A stretch of 64,000 nt of DNA, from positions 40,428 through 104,427 of the IMG/VR virus record IMGVR_UViG_3300029911_000010. The stretch is one strand, 5' to 3'. A program made the position numbers and the translations under genes. Under the pieces are notes generated by a model. That model was not told the DNA's origin and did not search any database. It worked only from the letters and a program-made list of their open reading frames with translations. Below, in pieces: positions 6,736 through 14,724 of the stretch. This stretch comes from a virus. Each line of letters begins with the position of its first letter. Positions within the stretch are counted from its first letter, which is position 1.

Positions 6736-8064
6736 TTACCGGACAGCCGCTGCAGCGGCTTGCTTTTGACGGCTGCGGCCGATCACCTCAACGAGATAAG
6801 CTCGGGCCGCCTGCTTAACTTGTTCGCTGACACCGGCGTCAGCGGCTGCCACCTGCATGCCTGGAGGCGGGCCACCGGCTCCCGGAGGAGGGCCACCCAT
6901 GCCTGGAGGCGGGCCACCGGCTCCCGGAGGAGGGCCACCCATGCCCGGAGGGCCGCCAGCGCCTGGAGGCGGGCCACCGGCCCCCGGAGGGCCACCGGCA
7001 CCACCGCCGCCGGCCTGTTCTTCCTGGTAGGCCTGCATGAACTGCTCGGGCGTGATGCCCATCTGTTGCAGCATGGCCATGATTTGTTGAATATCGCCGC
7101 CACCGCCGCCAGAAGGGTCATCGCCGCCGGAGGGATCGCCGCCCGGAGGCGGGCCACCAGCGCCAGGGGGAGGGCCGCCCATGCCGGGAGGGGGAGCGCC
7201 GCCGCCTGCGGGATCTTCGTCACCGCCGGGAGGAGGAGCGCCGCCGCCGTCTTCGCCCTTGCCGTCGCCGCCGGCCTTCACCCGCTGCTGCACACGCTGC
7301 TGGCAGTAGTTAATGACGCGATCGGCATCGGATTCGGCTTCCTTGATGATTTCCACCAGGGTGTCCTGCACCATGCGGTCGGCGGCAGCCTTGTCCATCG
7401 TGCCGTCGATCAAGCCGGCCAGTTCCCAGCCTGCCTGGCGGCTGAGTTGAGGATTGACCGGTTGAGCCACCTGCTGGGCAGTCTGCTGGGGCTGGGCAGC
7501 TGCGCCTTCCTTGGTGACGTTGGTCTGCACTTCATTGGCGATCTGGGCACAGAGAAGCTCACCCAACGAAGAGATCTCGCCGGCCAGCTTCTGCAGCGGG
7601 TCATTGGCCAGATCGGTGGCGTACTTGCCGCCATTGAGTTCGCTGTTGTCGGTGCGGGCCGGATGGGTGGTGGGCTTCTTGTAGCCCTTGTCTTCCTTGG
7701 TGGTCTTGGTCTTGGGCACGTCCTCCCCGGTCGGCGTGGCTCGAAGCCCAATGTTGTACTGGTCGGCCTCGGCAGTCCCCGGCTCACCTACGCCACCGGA
7801 CTTGGCAGTGCCGGCTTCGGGTGTGGAGTCGACCGAGGGCTTGCCCTGGTCGGCCTTGACGTCCTTGGTGTTCTCGGCCGAGCGGAAGCCTTCTTTGGCT
7901 TTCTCGGTCCGGTCGTCGACCTTTTTCACGGGGTGAGTGGTTTCGCCGCCGATGCTTCCGGGTTCAGTGTGAGCCTCGGCAGTCTTGGCAATCGTTGAAG
8001 CGGCGCTGGATTCCACGCGAGCAAGATACGCTTCGATCGTGGAAAGCTGGTGTTGAGCAGACAT
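6736..8064 (-). CDS. Gly/Pro-rich scaffold-like protein (442 aa)
   Basis: 442 aa. The N-terminal about 160 residues are charged and Lys/Glu-rich. A helical middle follows, then a long low-complexity tract of GGPPPGAGG-type repeats (about 265-410) and a basic Ala-rich C-terminus with KQAA segments. Position before the capsid genes and the charged disordered composition suit a scaffolding or core protein. The start codon sits inside a canonical CsrA-type hairpin, with SD AGGAG next to it. The 42-bp repeats encode part of the Gly/Pro tract. Function inferred from context only. Confidence 0.65.
   Translation of the reverse strand: MSAQHQLSTIEAYLARVESSAASTIAKTAEAHTEPGSIGGETTHPVKKVDDRTEKAKEGFRSAENTKDVKADQGKPSVDSTPEAGTAKSGGVGEPGTAEADQYNIGLRATPTGEDVPKTKTTKEDKGYKKPTTHPARTDNSELNGGKYATDLANDPLQKLAGEISSLGELLCAQIANEVQTNVTKEGAAAQPQQTAQQVAQPVNPQLSRQAGWELAGLIDGTMDKAAADRMVQDTLVEIIKEAESDADRVINYCQQRVQQRVKAGGDGKGEDGGGAPPPGGDEDPAGGGAPPPGMGGPPPGAGGPPPGGDPSGGDDPSGGGGGDIQQIMAMLQQMGITPEQFMQAYQEEQAGGGGAGGPPGAGGPPPGAGGPPGMGGPPPGAGGPPPGMGGPPPGAGGPPPGMQVAAADAGVSEQVKQAARAYLVEVIGRSRQKQAAAAAVR
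6860..6943. repeat. 42-bp tandem repeat in the Gly/Pro-rich gene
   Basis: Two identical adjacent 42-bp units (6860-6901, 6902-6943), each encoding 14 residues of Gly/Pro repeat. Degenerate copies continue to about 7200. In-frame, so repeat number can vary without breaking the protein. Confidence 0.85.
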
Positions 8065-8072
8065 CCTTGTCT
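8059..8072 (-). promoter_or_regulatory. CsrA consensus hairpin over a start codon
   Basis: RNA AGAC[AAGGAU]GUCU contains the ten-base CsrA SELEX core ACAAGGAUGU. The AUG start straddles the loop and 3' arm, and the SD AGGAG overlaps the 5' side. Binding here would block initiation of the scaffold-like gene. Confidence 0.75.
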
Positions 8073-8110
8073 CCTAAAATTGCATCCTGCTGATCGGCCG
8101 AGGCTCGGCC

Positions 8111-9595
8111 TCACATCACCTTATTCTGCCCGATAGCAAGGGACGCTGTCAAATGGAAGTCGTGGTCACTGGCTGCCATTCTGTACAAGGCAGCCAGTTT
8201 GTAAAGACCGTAGTCCTCGGCAAGTTCGCCGGCACCGGGTACGTCCGAAGCCGACTTTTCTAAAGTTGATTTGCATTCCGGGGTCGGCAAATGCCGCAAT
8301 TCGCACCGCATGGCACGCTCGGCAGCCGCATCCTGGGTCAACCCGTGAGACCCCTGGAGGTTGCGAGCAAGGGCTCTGATCGGTGTCGTGGCGACAGCGT
8401 CGGAACACGCATATTTGTTGAACGATAACCGGGCGTCAAACTTGGGATTCTGCGCAATCGTCGTGAAAATACCCGGCAGGCAGACCGAAGCCGCCTTGAC
8501 AAGATCCGGTCGGCTGGTCCAACGGGCAAAGTCGGCCAGGGTCAACATCACCTTCTGATCAGCCAGGGCTCCCAATGACGCAGCAGCCTTTTCGCTGCCG
8601 GGCATGCCCAGCAAGGCCAGCTGCTCGTCGCTGATCGTTCCCTGCACGACAGGGTGGAAACTCTTGCGCACCGGCTCGGACGGCCGCATCCCTTGTTCCT
8701 GCCGGGCCAGCGCCATGGCCAGCTTGGTCTGCCCCATTAGCTTGGAATTCCAGTTGTAGGGAAAATCCTGGCTCAGACACACCGCCAGCGGCGCAGTGAC
8801 GTTAAGCATTTCAGCCATCTCGGCTCCGGGGATGAAATCCTGGTGACTGGCGGCTTTCTCCAGCCAGTCAGCCTTGGTGCCGTAGGCCGTGCGATCAGCC
8901 GGCCGAAACACGTCAGAAATGTCGAAAAACGATGGCGTCGGATTATCGACGTGCAGGATGTGTCCGTCGAAGGCGACCTTGGCCAGATTCTTGGAGCAGC
9001 CGCCGTACTTGCAGGTTCCCTCGGTGCAGTATTCCTCACGGGTGCGAGCCTTGTGCTGGCAGCCGCTGCAGACGTCAAAAGGCACCCGGCAAGCCATCGA
9101 GACTGCCAGGTCTTCGTCCTTAGCCAGCTTCTCCAGCTCTCGGCTGGCGACAAAGCCACCGTTGCGATCCGCCGCCGACTTCTCTCCGTTGAGCGCCGCC
9201 AGCAGCTCAACGCGGCTCATCGGCAGATTCATCGCCGACTTTTCCACCCGGCCGTAGCTTAGCCGTGGATCTTTGTTCTGGTGGTTGCGATACCAGCGGG
9301 CGTACTTCTCAAACGTATTGTGATAATCCTTGAGCGTCTGCTCGGTCCAACCGTCGCCGTTGCGATTAGGTCCCCACTTCTCGGTAGAGCCCATGGCCAG
9401 CAAGTGAACCGGCACTTCGTCCTTGGCAAACTTGATGGAGTCCAGGATGTCCAGGAACGCCGGAGCCGTAGCCCCGGCCAGCTTTATGAAGTCGCTGCGA
9501 TCGCTGCCGATCAGACCGCGACTGGAGACCTTGATCATCTGCGCAATGGGCTGGTCCCAATTCCATCCTGACGGGCTGAAAATCTTGATCATCAT
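8111..9595 (-). CDS. probable prohead maturation protease
   Basis: 494 aa. About residues 60-115 resemble the start of phage prohead proteases: a GPNRNGDGW segment, then a YHNTFEKYARWYRNHQNKD stretch with the candidate catalytic His. A cysteine cluster follows (CSGCQHKARTREEYC and CKYGGC, about 180-200) that looks zinc-binding. The remaining C-terminal half is helical. Position immediately before the scaffold-like and capsid genes is the standard one for a protease. Either of two adjacent ATGs may be used: AGGAG is 3 nt before the first and 6 before the second. The catalytic Ser was not identified with confidence. Confidence 0.6.
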   Translation of the reverse strand: MMIKIFSPSGWNWDQPIAQMIKVSSRGLIGSDRSDFIKLAGATAPAFLDILDSIKFAKDEVPVHLLAMGSTEKWGPNRNGDGWTEQTLKDYHNTFEKYARWYRNHQNKDPRLSYGRVEKSAMNLPMSRVELLAALNGEKSAADRNGGFVASRELEKLAKDEDLAVSMACRVPFDVCSGCQHKARTREEYCTEGTCKYGGCSKNLAKVAFDGHILHVDNPTPSFFDISDVFRPADRTAYGTKADWLEKAASHQDFIPGAEMAEMLNVTAPLAVCLSQDFPYNWNSKLMGQTKLAMALARQEQGMRPSEPVRKSFHPVVQGTISDEQLALLGMPGSEKAAASLGALADQKVMLTLADFARWTSRPDLVKAASVCLPGIFTTIAQNPKFDARLSFNKYACSDAVATTPIRALARNLQGSHGLTQDAAAERAMRCELRHLPTPECKSTLEKSASDVPGAGELAEDYGLYKLAALYRMAASDHDFHLTASLAIGQNKVM

Positions 9596-9604
9596 CGACT
9601 CCTG

Positions 9605-11014
9605 CTATTGATGCTGACGGGCGGCGTGCAGCTTGTCCAGTATAGCCTGGGCTTCGGGATGTTCCTGCATGTACTGTTGATGTGACGCCAAAGTGGCATT
9701 GCGCTGTTGTACGTACGGATCGTAGCCTTTACCTAATAGCAACGGACCTGCCAGCGTCGCCGCAATCTGCGCTCCCGTACCGCCTCCACGACTCCACAGA
9801 CTGGGTTTCGCAAGACCACGGCCAGCTGATAAAACACCAGGCAGAGCTTCACCGTGAATACCGAGCGGCAGCTCGGCATTAACGTTTGCCATAATATCAG
9901 TCGGGAACGGGCTCTTGGGGTCGGCGGCCAAACGTTGCACGGTATTCAGAATGCCGGCTGACTGAGGCGTCGGCGCAGCCGGACCGGTAGCCATGTGGTC
10001 GTTGAACAGCCGGTGAAAAGCGTCTGCTCGGGTGGCGTAGTCTGGCATGTTCGATCCCGAACCAACGCCGCCTTGCTGTTCGTGATCATACAGATCACGG
10101 AGAAACTGCGTAGCACTGGCGACGTGGTTGGCCCGCGTCTGCCCAGTCGAGTTGGCCAGCATCGTTGATTTGGACATATCGCCCAGCCCGTGCGATGCAG
10201 CTGTGTCTTGCAGCAATTTGGTCTGCTCTGGCGTGAATTTAGAGTAGTCGCTCACCGGTGAGCTGGGATTCATGGCCCGAATTGCCGCAAGCTGCACGTT
10301 ACGACCGCCATCTACGAGCGTCTTATAAACGGCAGGCGGTACTTTGCCTTCAATACCTTTCATGAACGCGTCGGTGTTGACCATTGAGTCTATGCCGCCT
10401 CTTAGCCCCAGCCAGTCAACACCCTTATGCAAGTTGTTCATGGCCGCGTTGTAGGCCGGGCGACCGACTAGATTCCAGCTGGCAAGACCGCCGATACCTA
10501 AACCCACGTTAGATCCGGCGTTGCTGATCATGTCGTTAAGACCACGCGGAAAATCAGTCATTAGCTTGACGGCGTTGGAGTGCCCTTGCCAGGCTGCGTC
10601 CTGTTGTGCGTTGTTGAGTTCCTGGGCTTGCTGCAAATTCTTCGTGGCTGAACCATCCGGCGGGTTCATGTAATTGCCCAGCTGCTTCAAGCCGTAATGC
10701 AGACCGCCGCCGATGGCACCGCCGGCCAAAGCTCCGGTCAAGGCGCTGCGCCACGGATGCTTTTCGCGTCCGGGCTCGTCGTTCATGTAGTCGCTGGCCA
10801 TGCCAATGCCGCCGCCGATGCCGGCACCCGCCAGACCAGCCAGCAGTGAATCGCCACCGACAGCGTACGGATTTGCCGGTGCTGCCGGTGCTGCCGGTGC
10901 TGCCGCACCGGTCTTTTTCAGGCCGGCCTTTTTAACCATCCGGACGGCGCAGGCTCGCTTGGCCAGAATGTCGCTGGCTTCCTTGACGGTCATGTTTTTT
11001 AAGTCAAGCGGCAT
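9605..11014 (-). CDS. glycine-zipper virion-type protein (469 aa)
   Basis: 469 aa. An N-terminal basic helix is followed by a glycine-zipper region (about 55-125, alternating GxxxG with Ala), interrupted by a polar stretch. The remainder is soluble and helical. Glycine-zipper segments often insert into membranes and occur in large phage virion proteins thought to be ejected. SD AGGA. It follows the preceding gene by 6 bp. No family recognised. Confidence 0.65.
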   Translation of the reverse strand: MPLDLKNMTVKEASDILAKRACAVRMVKKAGLKKTGAAAPAAPAAPANPYAVGGDSLLAGLAGAGIGGGIGMASDYMNDEPGREKHPWRSALTGALAGGAIGGGLHYGLKQLGNYMNPPDGSATKNLQQAQELNNAQQDAAWQGHSNAVKLMTDFPRGLNDMISNAGSNVGLGIGGLASWNLVGRPAYNAAMNNLHKGVDWLGLRGGIDSMVNTDAFMKGIEGKVPPAVYKTLVDGGRNVQLAAIRAMNPSSPVSDYSKFTPEQTKLLQDTAASHGLGDMSKSTMLANSTGQTRANHVASATQFLRDLYDHEQQGGVGSGSNMPDYATRADAFHRLFNDHMATGPAAPTPQSAGILNTVQRLAADPKSPFPTDIMANVNAELPLGIHGEALPGVLSAGRGLAKPSLWSRGGGTGAQIAATLAGPLLLGKGYDPYVQQRNATLASHQQYMQEHPEAQAILDKLHAARQHQ

Positions 11015-11020
11015 CTGATC

Positions 11021-12427
11021 CTACTTTTTGACGTTGCCCGGCTGCGGAGCTGCCGGCTTAGGCATCGGGTCAACAGGAGCCGGCTGGGTATCCTTGAGAC
11101 CTTTTTCAAGATCCAGCATCTGCCCGTGCTCGAACGGTTGGACGTTGCCCTGGAGATATCGCTGCAGATGCGAACGCATGAGCGCCGGCTGAGAAGCGGC
11201 ACGGGGCGTAAGCCGCGAGATCTCGTTATAGGCGTGCAGCACTTCGTCGGGTTCATGACCACCGATCACGGGATCATTCATCATGTCAGACAGCATCGAC
11301 TGTGTCTGAATCTGCTGCAGCTTGGCGGCATGCCTGGGATCTTCCAGTTCTTCATAGGGTCCGGCTACTGGATCACCGGACTCCTGCTTAAAAGGGTTGA
11401 GAACTTCTCCAAACAGATTCTTGGCGTCGCTGACCATGTCCATCAGCTTGATCGGCGTGGCTGCCGACTTAGTCAATAGATTGAACGACGCGTCCTTGAC
11501 TGGTCCGTGAATCAGCGGACCCAGGATATCCTGCTTGTGGATTTCGGCCGCCGTCTTGGCGGCGGCTTCCGCATTGCGAAACTGGATGACGTCCTTGGCC
11601 AGCTTGACGCAGCGGGTCAGCGCCGACCAGGGCATCTGTTGCGGCTCGACGGCGACGACCTGCTTGCCCCAGTTGACGCTGTCGCCTCGAAGCGAGTTCT
11701 CGGCCATCTTGTTACGAGTGAATACCCAGTCCATCACCGCCTGGCCGTTGGCACCGTGATAAACTTCGGCGGTTTTTTCCACCAGGGCGAAAGGCAAATG
11801 CCGCTCCGGCGACTGACGGAAGTAGTCACCTAGTTCGCCCATGGCTCCGATCAGCTTCTGGTAAGCGTCGCTGGCGTTGACGCGGGCGTCAGCCGCCTGC
11901 TTGGTCAACTTCTCGTCCAGACCCATCGCCAGCGACAATGCCGACTTCTTGGGACACGTGCAATGCTCCATCGGACGATGGCATTCTTTGCAGTGGTCAG
12001 CCGTCTTGAGCAGGCCGGCCACCTGGATTGAAGCCGCCTTGATCATCGACACGTTCGGCTGGCGGAGATTGTGATCAAGGAAGAACGCCGGGCCACTGCC
12101 ATACTCGTTTGACACGGTGGCGTAAGCCTCGTCGGCTGCCGTCTTGACCTGCTTGGGCCAGATGCGATCGATTACCTGGTCGGGATCTGCCAGGGGAAAG
12201 TCGGCGAACTTTTCCAGGGCATTGTCGTTCTCCTGCCGCTGGTAAGTCTGCCGCCCGGTGTTGTAGGCGTACGATGCAAAGCGAACCATGTCCGGACCCC
12301 AGCTGGAGTCGCGGGCGATCTTCTCGATCGCATCGACAGGAGACATCTCGTCTTCATCGACCAAGGTCACTGCTTGCTTGACGGCAAGAATGACTTTGTT
12401 TTCAGCTTCCTTGCTGAGCGTCTGCAT
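11021..12427 (-). CDS. head-module protein with a zinc-binding CxxC/HxCxC cluster (468 aa)
   Basis: 468-aa helical protein. A short zinc-type cluster (CKECHRPMEHCTC, about 141-153) sits in the first third, and the C-terminus is Pro-rich. AGGAGG precedes the ATG and is held in a hairpin loop. It overlaps the next upstream gene by 26 bp. Possibly a structural head or tail protein; no family recognised. Confidence 0.65.
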   Translation of the reverse strand: MQTLSKEAENKVILAVKQAVTLVDEDEMSPVDAIEKIARDSSWGPDMVRFASYAYNTGRQTYQRQENDNALEKFADFPLADPDQVIDRIWPKQVKTAADEAYATVSNEYGSGPAFFLDHNLRQPNVSMIKAASIQVAGLLKTADHCKECHRPMEHCTCPKKSALSLAMGLDEKLTKQAADARVNASDAYQKLIGAMGELGDYFRQSPERHLPFALVEKTAEVYHGANGQAVMDWVFTRNKMAENSLRGDSVNWGKQVVAVEPQQMPWSALTRCVKLAKDVIQFRNAEAAAKTAAEIHKQDILGPLIHGPVKDASFNLLTKSAATPIKLMDMVSDAKNLFGEVLNPFKQESGDPVAGPYEELEDPRHAAKLQQIQTQSMLSDMMNDPVIGGHEPDEVLHAYNEISRLTPRAASQPALMRSHLQRYLQGNVQPFEHGQMLDLEKGLKDTQPAPVDPMPKPAAPQPGNVKK

Positions 12428-13481
12428 GTTGGTCCTCCTGACCAGTCGGCTTTCTCGGCGCTGGCAATGCCAGTTTCTCGATGCCGTCCATTGTACGCGG
12501 TTTTCGCCCAGACGAAAGTTCGAGCATTTCGTGGGTACGCAGCTCTGCGGCCGCGTCGTCGTAACGTTCCACCGGTTTGCCAGTAATCAGCTTCCTGCCC
12601 TTTTCACCGACCGCCCAGTTCAATCCTTTGAGCGTGGCGGCGATGTTGCTGAGCAGCTGGCTTTGCGGCACACCGTCGCCAGCCGCCGCTTGTTCCATGG
12701 TCTTGATTTGTATATGCACCTGAAACAGATCCATGACATTGAAGCGATTGACTTCGAAATTCTGCGCAGCCATCGCTGAGCGGTGCTTCAAACGAGTAAA
12801 CGTATGATTGTCCAACCACGGAGCAACGTCGTCCTTGCCCTGGGCGATTACGCCTTTGTGGAATCCGCACTGCAGGATGTAGTCCAACACCGCAGGCCCG
12901 CCGAAGTAGGCGAACATTTTGGTCGTCGGGTCGAAAAACGGTTCACTCAGCGGCGAGCGGCTGAACGTCATCATCTGCGGATTGTCGGGGTCATTATTGT
13001 TGTTGCGCTGCGGCTGATTCATCGTTTGATCCAGCCCGGCGTTGATGGCGGCTTCGTACGCCGGCATCAGCACGCGGTCGACAATCCAGCCGGTGTTTTT
13101 CAACCGCCCACGCACGTCGAAGAACATGGCGGAATACCACCGAATCATCTCCGGTCGTGTACCCAGCTCGTCGGCGATGACCTGGTCGGTACAGCCGTTG
13201 AGAATGCGGGACTCGATGATAGTGATCATCCGGTTGTTGACCTGCTGCTCGGAGTACAGCTGGTAAGCCAGGAAGACCCCCAAGTCGCGCCAAGCCAGCT
13301 GCTCCCGCGTAGCCTGATCAGCCGAGCGGTATCGCAGCACGAATTCCCTGAACCGTCGGACGTACTCGTCGTCGCTCTTGACGCATCGCTTGACCGGCGT
13401 GTTGTCGATCATCTGCAACACACGATCAAACCGCCACCCTGGCGGTCGGAACGGACTGAATCTGTGAAACCTGACTTGCAC
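12402..13481 (-). CDS. virion-module protein with a helix-turn-helix-like segment (359 aa)
   Basis: 359 aa, GTG start 6 nt after AAAGG. About residues 93-130 (TDQVIADELGTRPEMIRWY) look like a helix-turn-helix followed by a conserved MFFDVRGRL stretch. The C-terminal about 60 residues are charged and Pro-rich. Such a protein could act in packaging or as a DNA-binding structural protein. I could not match it to a terminase small subunit. Confidence 0.6.
   Translation of the reverse strand: MQVRFHRFSPFRPPGWRFDRVLQMIDNTPVKRCVKSDDEYVRRFREFVLRYRSADQATREQLAWRDLGVFLAYQLYSEQQVNNRMITIIESRILNGCTDQVIADELGTRPEMIRWYSAMFFDVRGRLKNTGWIVDRVLMPAYEAAINAGLDQTMNQPQRNNNNDPDNPQMMTFSRSPLSEPFFDPTTKMFAYFGGPAVLDYILQCGFHKGVIAQGKDDVAPWLDNHTFTRLKHRSAMAAQNFEVNRFNVMDLFQVHIQIKTMEQAAAGDGVPQSQLLSNIAATLKGLNWAVGEKGRKLITGKPVERYDDAAAELRTHEMLELSSGRKPRTMDGIEKLALPAPRKPTGQEDQHADAQQGS
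12430..12444 (-). promoter_or_regulatory. GGA hairpin presenting the SD
   Basis: RNA UGGUC[AGGAG]GACCA: a perfect 5-bp stem with the SD as the loop. The pentaloop departs slightly from the ANGGAN hexaloop of the other sites. Confidence 0.55.
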
Positions 13482-13492
13482 GATTTACCTTT

Positions 13493-13837
13493 CTACGGTT
13501 GTTCACGAAAACATTCAGGCAGAGGAGCATCGAAAACTTTGAGCTTCGTGTTGGCCTCACCGACCAAGCGATCGAGAACGTCGGCATCATCACCCGGATT
13601 GGTGCCATCAGGCAGCCCGATCATAAAACGCGGACCACCGGGACTGAATACGTTAATCGTCTTGACCTTGTTGCGTCGTATGATCCGACCAAAGTTCCAT
13701 TTCGAAGACGTCGGATCAGCTTCCAGCCATGTCATGATCTCCGGGGTGACTTCAACTTGTCGGTTGAACGGTTTGATAAAGTTTCCTTGTTCTGGAGCCA
13801 GTTCGCCACATTCGCGTGGGTCATTCCACCATTCCAT
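13493..13837 (-). CDS. hypothetical protein (114 aa)
   Basis: 114-aa soluble protein, rich in Pro and Trp. Strong SD (AGAGGAG, 6 nt). Lies tightly between virion-type genes, so a small structural or assembly role is likely but unproven. Confidence 0.65.
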   Translation of the reverse strand: MEWWNDPRECGELAPEQGNFIKPFNRQVEVTPEIMTWLEADPTSSKWNFGRIIRRNKVKTINVFSPGGPRFMIGLPDGTNPGDDADVLDRLVGEANTKLKVFDAPLPECFREQP

Positions 13838-13855
13838 GGAAAACTCCTCTTAGTC

Positions 13856-14464
13856 TTAAGCTCCGGTACCGATACTTTCATGTGAGCGCACGGCGATGCG
13901 GTACGTGCCGGTTGCGGCCAGCTTGACGTACAGTTTACGGTTTACGCCGATGTTGCGGTTGGGCAGAGCGTCCTGATTTTTGAATGTGATATCCAAATTG
14001 GCGTGCAGCGGGCTCGCACCGGTGATGGTTGCAAACACCCGGTACAGTTCCTGCTCAGCCGAAGGAATCTGTACTTGGGCAGTGCCGCCAACCGCGTCGG
14101 CCGTCCACGACTGGTCAGTGACGATGTTAAAGTCATCCACGACTTCCAACACCCGATGGCTGGTGTTGTAGCCGGACGTGGGGCTGCTGGCCACGACAAC
14201 CACATCGCCTACCTTACAAGCCAGGGCGCTGTTGGGATTCATTTCAACGTAGCAATAGCCGTTGCCGTCGTTGGTGATCAGGTACACCGGCACGGCCACC
14301 AGCGGCGACGCGAACGCCCGGCTAAACAAATCGGCGGTCACGGTTCCGCCGCCGATCAGAATGATCGTGATGTAGTCCAACGTGCAGCGGCCGGGGTAAG
14401 ACAAAGCCACGATCTGATTGGAGCCAACGGTGGTCACGGAAAATTCTTTTTCGTATGGCGTCAC
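13856..14464 (-). CDS. beta-rich structural-type protein (202 aa)
   Basis: 202-aa protein of alternating hydrophobic and Thr/Ser strands, suggesting a beta-sandwich such as a head-fibre or tail protein. The start is GTG with GGAGG upstream; this GTG overlaps the stop of a broken HNH reading frame. The SD is in a hairpin loop (14470-14485). No family recognised. Confidence 0.65.
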   Translation of the reverse strand: MTPYEKEFSVTTVGSNQIVALSYPGRCTLDYITIILIGGGTVTADLFSRAFASPLVAVPVYLITNDGNGYCYVEMNPNSALACKVGDVVVVASSPTSGYNTSHRVLEVVDDFNIVTDQSWTADAVGGTAQVQIPSAEQELYRVFATITGASPLHANLDITFKNQDALPNRNIGVNRKLYVKLAATGTYRIAVRSHESIGTGA

Positions 14465-14722
14465 TTGTGCTGGCCTCCGTGCCAGTGAAAGTAAAATGCG
14501 TCGGCAGCTTCGATAAGCGGGCCGCGAATTTCAGGGTGCAAATCCTTGAGTCGTTTAGACGACTTCTGACAGTTACAGGCTCGACACAACCGGACAGCGT
14601 TACCGGGTTTCAAGCCGTTTCCTCGCGATAACGGTCGAACGTGATCGGTACAGGTCGCGGTTGCTTTGACGTATGACGGTCAAACGGCTGTACCTATCGT
14701 TGAGCAGGTCTAGTGCTTGCAT
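14461..14722 (-). pseudogene. frameshifted HNH homing-type endonuclease
   Basis: Two overlapping frames together give a small HNH enzyme. The first (ATG at 14722, with an upstream CTGGAG) encodes the LDLLNDRYSRLTVI N-terminus usual for phage HNH/AP2-type endonucleases and ends at TAA. The second frame, displaced by one base, encodes TDHVRPLSRGNG and LCRACN, the catalytic and zinc core, then runs to the next gene. No start exists for the second frame alone. A frameshift, or a sequencing error, has split the gene. Confidence 0.6.
14470..14485 (-). promoter_or_regulatory. CsrA-type GGA hairpin at the SD
   Basis: RNA CUGGC[ACGGAG]GCCAG: perfect 5-bp stem and ANGGAN hexaloop. The loop is the SD of the 202-aa gene. 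Confidence 0.7.
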
Positions 14723-14724
14723 GA

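Noticed and set aside
6313-7998. Plus-strand open frame of 561 codons over the scaffold-like gene
   Set aside because: It is the mirror of a GC-rich Gly/Pro repeat gene on the other strand, with no SD and a composition typical of such shadows. The minus-strand gene has an SD, a good start and virion context.
12402-13481. Terminase small subunit
   Set aside because: A helix-turn-helix-like segment is present, but the protein is long and no terminase large subunit is next to it.
12783-13853. Plus-strand open frame of 356 codons
   Set aside because: It runs opposite two well-started minus-strand genes. No SD, and no motif. Many long plus-strand frames here are side effects of codon bias.
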